Shown piece by piece: positions 44,838 to 64,000 of a stretch of DNA of 64,000 nucleotides; the stretch's first letter is position 1, and each line of letters starts with the position of its first letter. This DNA comes from Theodoxus fluviatilis. Taxonomy: Eukaryota > Mollusca > Gastropoda > Cycloneritida > Neritidae. The position numbers were made by a program, and so were the translations under genes. The DNA is taken from positions 79,086-143,085 of the forward strand of contig JAWQFJ010001827.1 of assembly GCA_034096865.1 (NCBI GenBank), given 5' to 3'. The notes beneath the pieces are model-generated. The model worked only from the letters and a program-made list of their open reading frames with translations. It was not told the origin of the DNA and made no database searches.

Positions 44838-45113
44838 ATGCCGACTTCTTGCTGCGTGAAAAATTGTTTTAACAACCAACAAAAAGAAAAATTAAGAGGA
44901 GTCAAACGCTCCTACTACTTTATACCATCAGAGAAAACCAATCTAGGTCCGATTGTGCAAAGGGTGACCGAAGCTAGACGAAGAGGATGGAAAAAGAAGA
45001 TTTACAGAATAGATCTGACCTTTCGAGACAAACACCCGGCGAGAATCAGCAGACATCTCCCACGAATCCTGCTACGAAGAATCGATAGACTTCCAAAGAC
45101 CTATAATTCTTAA
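44838..45113 (+). pseudogene. THAP-like zinc-finger open frame, second half damaged
   Basis: ATG with a strong context (gcaaccATGc). Encodes MPTSCCVKNCFNN, then SYYFIPSEKT, EARRRGWKKKIYRIDLTFRD and KHPARISRHL. THAP pattern: N-terminal Cys pair, a (Y)FIP block, a Trp, then normally ICSRHF. Here the Cys of Cys-x2-His is missing (RISRHL), as if three bases were lost, and the frame then runs into unrelated sequence to a TAA. Probably a decayed THAP exon, or a sequencing error in a real one. Confidence 0.5.
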
Positions 45114-45231
45114 ACTCTTCCAACGTGTACGCCGATGTTCCGAGTACAACAATTAAATATGTCCATGGCACTCGTTGGCGGAGTGTTCCTCAATTCCGGA
45201 TCAAGTTGGTCCTTCGTCAGCTGGTATGGAT

Positions 45232-45446
45232 GGATGGATGGATGGGTGGATGGATGGATGGATGGAGTTTTACGGCTTATCAGCCTTTGTAGGCTACGTA
45301 AGGCCACCGAGCACAAAAACCACTAGAATAGTTCCGAGTCAGCGCAAATCAAGTCACGATGTACCTAGTTATTCGCCTCTTACGAATCGCGAAGGGAGAC
45401 GCGGTGGGTCAATTCTTACCCCCCTCCCCCCCTAACCCACAGGGAG
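45232..45446 (-). mobile_element. Complete SINE with 17-bp target-site duplication
   Basis: Flanked by identical 17-bp repeats, cgtcagctggtatggat, at 45,215-45,231 and 45,447-45,463. On the minus strand it reads from ccctgtgggttaggggg through gcgattcgtaagaggcga to the 3' module and an (ATCC)n tail. This copy defines the full length (about 215 bp) of the family also seen at 7,026, 14,762, 41,380 and 61,375. Confidence 0.88.
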
Positions 45447-45463
45447 CGTCAGCTGGTATGGAT

Positions 45464-46142
45464 CGAGCCCGCCGATCACCTCAATTTTGTTGAGGTAAAA
45501 TCGACAGGCATCGGGCTTGCGAAAGTCAACGTAACGCGTTTTCTTCCTCACGGACATTACCTTAGAAAGAAAAATGTATCAACTAACTCTAATTATTTTA
45601 GATGTTGGTTTCTTGGCACAGCCAGCTTACCATGTCGGAGCAGATAAACAAATAAGAGAAAAGCGAAACGATCACTCGTGCACTGAGTTTTGATGCGTGA
45701 CCGGGACACTCCCCGCAGTATGTTTTGTTTGCTTTGTAAGGTTTGAGCACTAGCTGTAGGTGTAAAAATGGTCAGTTATTAATATAATTGGTGAATTTAG
45801 TTGTCATGAAACTTTGTTTTGTGCTTTAATGCCATTTTCTTGTCATAATCTTACACGTTACATTACGCCGAATGCGGGCAAGTTGATCATGCACTCATCG
45901 ACTCGATGATCGTGAATTTTCTGTCCTCGCCTGACCAGGGAAACGAAATAGTCAATTCAAGCCAGAACTAAACAGTTATCTGCTGCCACTCATTCGAGCT
46001 TTACATGAAACATTATATCACACTAGCTCGATCGTCTTCTGGCGTAGTGGCTACGGTTTGATCGTGTTCGTCTCCTAGACGTACAGTATGGTTTGTTTAC
46101 TTATCTTCTGTGGGTTTTGTGCAGAAAGTATACGTTACAATA
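45464..46142. other. Non-coding stretch upstream of MPHOSPH10
   Basis: AT-rich, without repeats or frames I can name. Confidence 0.4.
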
Positions 46143-46475
46143 GTCTATTATGGCTGAAATGGTCCTTATCACCAAAATTTCCGGACACTGTACCCGAGTT
46201 TCAAATCTCGGCATTTCTCGCGAGAACGGACATTTATAAACGTCGTTTAGCTTGAGATTACACCCGAATCACGCGGACCGTTAAAAGGTGCATGGAGTAC
46301 AGTATCGCCGAGCAAGACGTACGTTTGTCACAAAACGCAGATACATTAACGCGGCCGGATCTTAGCATAACTCCCCTGGCGTGCGAGTCACGTGACTTTA
46401 AGGCCGAGAATTTCAATACTCGGGTACAGTGTCCGGAAATTTTGGTTATAACGACTCTTTCTGCTCTATTATGAC
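46143..46475. mobile_element. Fold-back/MITE-like inverted repeat 1
   Basis: Arms of about 65-70 bp at 46,146-46,210 and 46,402-46,475 share accaaaatttccggacactg and tacccgag. About 190 bp of unique sequence lies between. No target duplication identified. Confidence 0.7.
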
Positions 46476-46680
46476 TGTTTTTGATAAGTTTTTTAAAATC
46501 TTTTTGCATGCTTTAATGCCATCCTTTTGCCACGATTTAGCGATAATCACTCCTCAACACAGACCCGAAACATACCCCAACATATAGCACCGGAAGGTAT
46601 GCATCATGGTTGTGCAAGCAATATGACCCCGCTGGTGAACTCGTTCCCAGCCAGTATACCGTGCATCGGCCGCATGGTAA

Positions 46681-46964
46681 TCATCGCGCTTGTTTCTGCG
46701 CATGCCGTCATATGCGAAAGTGAGGCTGTATCGCGCCTTGTTCAAAGGTGATGTGCCGCGAGACTTTAGATTTTGTGTTTTTCGGTCAATGTGTTCATTT
46801 ATTGACCGAAAAACCACCAAAATCTACAGTCTCAACGGCCAACATCCACAACCATTTGACCGAAAAACACAAAATTTAAAGTCTCACGGCACATCACCTT
46901 TCAACAAGGCGCGATACACGCCTCACTTTCGGCTTTGACGCATGCGCAGAACCAAGCGCGATGA
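46681..46964. mobile_element. Fold-back/MITE-like inverted repeat 2
   Basis: Arms of about 110 bp (46,681-46,793 and 46,855-46,964) pair almost throughout. Shared blocks are ttgtgtttttcggtcaa, aaggtgatgtgccg and gtatcgcgccttgtt. The loop is about 60 bp. Its right edge is about 130 bp from the MPHOSPH10 start codon. Confidence 0.8.
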
Positions 46965-47091
46965 AGTTACTATCGGCGATGTCACATTCCGACTCAGAAC
47001 TCACACAACTCCGCAGAGAGACTGAAAAGGAAGGGAGGCAACTCTGTTATGTAAACTTTTTTACTTCCGGTGTTGGACGACTACTGCAGGC

Positions 47092-60537
<13,446 letters not shown>

Positions 60538-61374
60538 GTAAGATCAGATTTACGGGGGATAAACCAGTCTGGTACACACCAGAGATACACAGAGTATGCG
60601 TAGCAAATAAGAAGTAGATCACATACCCAAACAGGGCCAGAGATTCTCTTATCTCTGGCCTGCCAGAATGGGGATAGATGAGCAGTTTTTTTTGCACATA
60701 AATTATTGGTTTTATTCCTTTTTAAAATTGCCTTCATGATGATTTTGTTTGTTATCTGTGATGGAGTCCTCAGTAAGAGTGGCCTCTGGGCTTAGAAGTA
60801 AAATAAGAAAAGATAAACCAGAGCGTTTTCTTTTCTAAATAGGCTAGAATTAATCACTCTGGTAGTGGTAGGGAAAGTTTCAGACTGTGCAAAGTTGGTT
60901 TCCATATAGGAGAGTTTTCCACGTGTTACATTCTGGTACCAGGAACAGAGTGGATGACATCTGTGTCACTGGTGAAGCTATATTGTGAATCAGTCAGTCC
61001 GTGATGCATCTGTGAGCCAGCATCAGGCGGAGATGATCACTGTAGACTGGAGATGTTGCTGATGCCTCAATGTGCTTTTTGTTTGTGTATACATGTGTGT
61101 GTTTCTGTCTGTTGGATGCGTTGGATAATGGTGACAATATCGCTGTAGATGTGATTTCTGTGGGAACACTGGAAAAATAAACAAAATAAGAAATTATGAT
61201 ATGCAATTAATGTGGTATGGTAGACATTCCAGTTAAAATCCTCAGGAAAATGTTTCAGATTTACCATCCACCTGTGGGTTGGGGATTATAGGAATAAATT
61301 CACATTAGTTCCCTGTATGATTCATAGAAGAGAAATGACTAAGGAAGTCAAAACTTGACTTGGCCTTATTCTAT
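60538..61374. other. MPHOSPH10 intron 7, first part
   Basis: No gene or repeat recognised. Confidence 0.5.
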
Positions 61375-61532
61375 AACTAGCTCTAGTGATTTTCATGATC
61401 ATTGGCCTTGCATAGCCTACAAAGGCTTACAGGCCATAAAACCATTCATTCATTCATTCATTCATTCATTTCTTCATTCATTCATTCATTCATTCATTCA
61501 TTCATTCATTCATTCATTCATTCATTCATTCA
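61375..61532 (+). mobile_element. SINE 3' part with (ATTC)n tail
   Basis: ctctagtgattttcatgatc, then ggccttgcatagcctac and about 90 bp of ATTC repeats. Confidence 0.75.
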
Positions 61533-61887
61533 TGCATGTATAGCATATCACTCTTCTTTCCTAATGTCATAGAGAAGATGATAATGGAATAGATGATGGG
61601 GGTGACAGTTGCTGTTGCTTCTGTGATATAGAAGTGACAAGAATAGCATATGGTGGGAGCCACTTGTGCCCCCCAACTCAGCTGGGACCCCTGGCTGCTG
61701 GGCTTTGGGGCCTGCTCCAGTAGCTCAGCCAGGGGGGCCCCAAGCAGCCATGGAGGCTCCCAGGGGGCATCGCATGGGGTCAGCTCATTTACATCCAACT
61801 GTGCATTCAAATCACCCTGGAAGGAGATCCAGCCCAACCCAGGTGCAACAACAAAGTGGTCACTAAACACTTTGTCCAGTCCCCCAA

Positions 61888-62204
61888 ACACAAGTACTTA
61901 CATAGGGCTCTGTTACAGTGGTTAGCACACAAGTACTTACATAGGGCTCTGTTACAGTGGTTAGCACACAAGTACTTACATAGGGCTCTGTTACAGTGGT
62001 TAGCACACAAGTACTTACATAGGGCTCTGTTACAGTGGTTAGCACACAAGTACTTACATAGGGCTCTGTTACAGTGGTTAGCACACAAGTACTTACATAG
62101 GGCTCTGTTACAGTGGTTAGCACACAAGTACTTACATAGGGCTCTGTTACAGTGGTTAGCACACAAGTACTTACATAGGGCTCTGTTACAGTGGTTAGCG
62201 CACT
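61888..62204. repeat. 39-bp minisatellite, about 8 units
   Basis: Unit caagtacttacatagggc plus tctgttacagtggttagcaca. Because 39 is a multiple of 3, open frames of a 13-residue repeat arise on the minus strand; these are not genes. Confidence 0.93.
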
Positions 62205-62379
62205 CAGCCTGCAGTCGCTTGCAGCTAGTGGGTGAAGCATTTGAAGCTTTATGGTTCCAGAGTTGCCTCCTTGAGCAAGGTGCTAAACTCGCGTTGCATG
62301 CGGCCTTGAACCAATATCAGGTTGGAGTGCTCCCCAGGGTTTGGCATTGCTACAGTCACCTGACTGTGCATCTCATCTG

Positions 62380-64000
62380 TCTGTCACCTGACAGCATCTC
62401 ATCTGTCTGTCACTGTGTGCATCTCATCTGTCTGTCACTGTGTGCATCTCATCTGTCTGTCACGGTGCATCTCATCTATCTGTCACTATGTGCATCTCAT
62501 CTGTCTGTCTGTCACTGTGTGCATCTCATCTGTCTGTCTGTCACTGTGTGCATCTCATCTGTCTGTCACTGTGTGCATCTCATCTGTCTGTCACTGTGTG
62601 CATCTCACCTGTCTGTCACTGTGTGCATCTCATCTGTCTGTCTGTCACTGTGTGCATCTCATCTGTCTGTCTGTCACTGTGTGCATCTCACCTGTCTGTC
62701 ACTGTGTGCATCTCACCTGTCTGTCACTGTGTGCATCTCACCTGTCTGTCACTGTGTGCATCTCACCTGTCTGTCACTGTGTGCATCTCATCTGTCTGTC
62801 ACTGTGTGCATCTCATCTGTCTGTCACTGTGTGCATCTCATCTGTCTGTCACTGTGTGCATCTCATCTGTCTGTCACTGTGTGCATCTCATCTGTCTGTC
62901 ACTGTGTGCATCTCATCTGTCTGTCACTGTGTGCATCTCATCTGTCTGTCTGTCACTGTGTGCATCTCATCTGTCTGTCACTGTGTGCATCTCATCTGTC
63001 TGTCACTGTGTGCATCTCATCTGTCTGTCACTGTGTGCATCTCATCTGTCTGTCACTGTGTGCATCTCATCTGTCTGTCACTGTGTGCATCTCATCTGTC
63101 TGTCACTGTGTACATCTCATCTGTCTGTCTGTCACTGTGTGCATCTCATCTGTCTGTCACTGTGTGCATCTCATCTGTCTGTCACTGTGTACATCTCATC
63201 TGTCTGTCACTGTGTGCATCTCATCTGTCTGTCTGTCACTGTGTGCATCTCATCTGTCTGTCACTGTGTGCATCTCATCTGTCTGTCACTGTGTGCATCT
63301 CACCTGTCTGTCTGTCACTGTGTGCATCTCATCTGTCTGTCACTGTGTGCATCTCACCTGTCTGTCTGTCACTGTGTGCATCTCATCTGTCTGTCACTGT
63401 GTGCATCTCACCTGTCTGTCTGTCACTGTGTGCATCTCACCTGTCTGTCACTGTGTGCATCTCACCTGTCTGTCACTGTGTGCATCTCATCTGTCTGTCA
63501 CTGTGTGCATCTCATCTGTCTGTCTGTCACTGTGTGCATCTCATCTGTCTGTCACTGTGTGCATCTCATCTGTCTGTCACTGTGTGCATCTCATCTGTCT
63601 GTCACTGTGTGCATCTCATCTGTCTGTCACTGTGTGCATCTCATCTGTCTGTCACTGTGTGCATCTCATCTGTCTGTCTGTCACTGTGTGCATCTCATCT
63701 GTCTGTCACTGTGTGCATCTCATCTGTCTGTCACTGTGTGCATCTCACCTGTCTGTCTGTCACTGTGTGCATCTCATCTGTCTGTCACTGTGTGCATCTC
63801 ATCTGTCTGTCTGTCACTGTGTGCATCTCATCTGTCTGTCACTGTGTGCATCTCACCTGTCTGTCTGTCACTGTGTGCATCTCATCTGTCTGTCTGTCAC
63901 TGTGTGCATCTCATCTGTCTGTCACTGTGTGCATCTCATCTGTCTGTCTGTCACTGTGTGCATCTCATCTGTCTGTCACTGTGTGCATCTCATCTGTCTG
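62380..64000. repeat. 25/29-bp minisatellite, over 1.6 kb, running off the window
   Basis: Unit catctcatctgtctgtcac plus tgtgtg. The two main variants are an extra tctg (29 bp) and cacctg for catctg; a few units have tacatc. Sixty or so units; continues past 64,000. Confidence 0.95.

Noticed and set aside
61807..62240. Minus-strand frames with a 13-residue repeat (CANHCNRALCKYL and similar)
   Set aside because: A 39-bp minisatellite has a unit divisible by three, so frames stay open by chance.

Overview
This window is animal nuclear DNA, most likely from a marine mollusc (probably a gastropod). It holds three intron-bearing genes set in long stretches dominated by transposons, microsatellites and minisatellites. 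The evidence for an animal is canonical GT-AG introns, the metazoan genes MED26, STIL and MPHOSPH10, and debris of piggyBac, Harbinger, P-like/THAP, Kolobok-like, LINE and SINE elements. The mollusc assignment is inference, from the AGGTCA-rich dispersed repeat and the general repeat style. No bacterial, viral or CRISPR system is present.

Layout. 1-7,200 is transposon debris: one end of a Harbinger element, two copies of an AGGTCA-rich repeat, a broken LINE RNase H region and a small inverted-repeat element. 7,223-9,397 (+) is the large last coding exon of MED26. 9,398-19,076 is the interval between the convergent MED26 and STIL genes and probably contains both 3' UTRs. 19,077-41,611 (-) holds ten STIL coding exons whose phases fit together exactly (3,999 nt including the stop). 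The first STIL exon(s) were not found. The 10.1-kb STIL intron between 29,899 and 40,003 is almost entirely nested transposons. 41,612-47,091 holds a minisatellite, a LINE 3' end, a putative P-like element with a THAP exon, a second THAP-type open frame, a SINE with a perfect target duplication, and two fold-back elements just upstream of the next gene. 47,092-60,537 (+) holds the first seven coding exons of MPHOSPH10 (MPP10); the rest lies beyond the window. From 55,360 to the end the introns carry several large minisatellites.

Gene functions. MED26 is the Mediator subunit that recruits elongation factors to RNA polymerase II. STIL is the centriole duplication factor that links PLK4 to SAS-6. 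MPP10 is a U3 snoRNP/SSU processome component for 18S rRNA maturation. I see no pathway linking the three; they are neighbours only.

Main points of interest: (i) a 9.7-kb composite in the STIL intron, with 29-bp imperfect terminal inverted repeats, carrying a broken gene of the DUF7869-like family; (ii) a clean nesting inside it, piggyBac-like element > AGGTCA repeat > Kolobok-like element, with TTAA duplications at two levels; (iii) a small element family (6-bp duplication) inserted in two unrelated transposon ORFs; (iv) tandem exon-like copies of the start of MPP10 exon 7, each with its own acceptor and two with a possible donor; (v) a perfect 35-bp inverted repeat around a THAP exon. All assignments are from reading the sequence and family knowledge; no database search was run.
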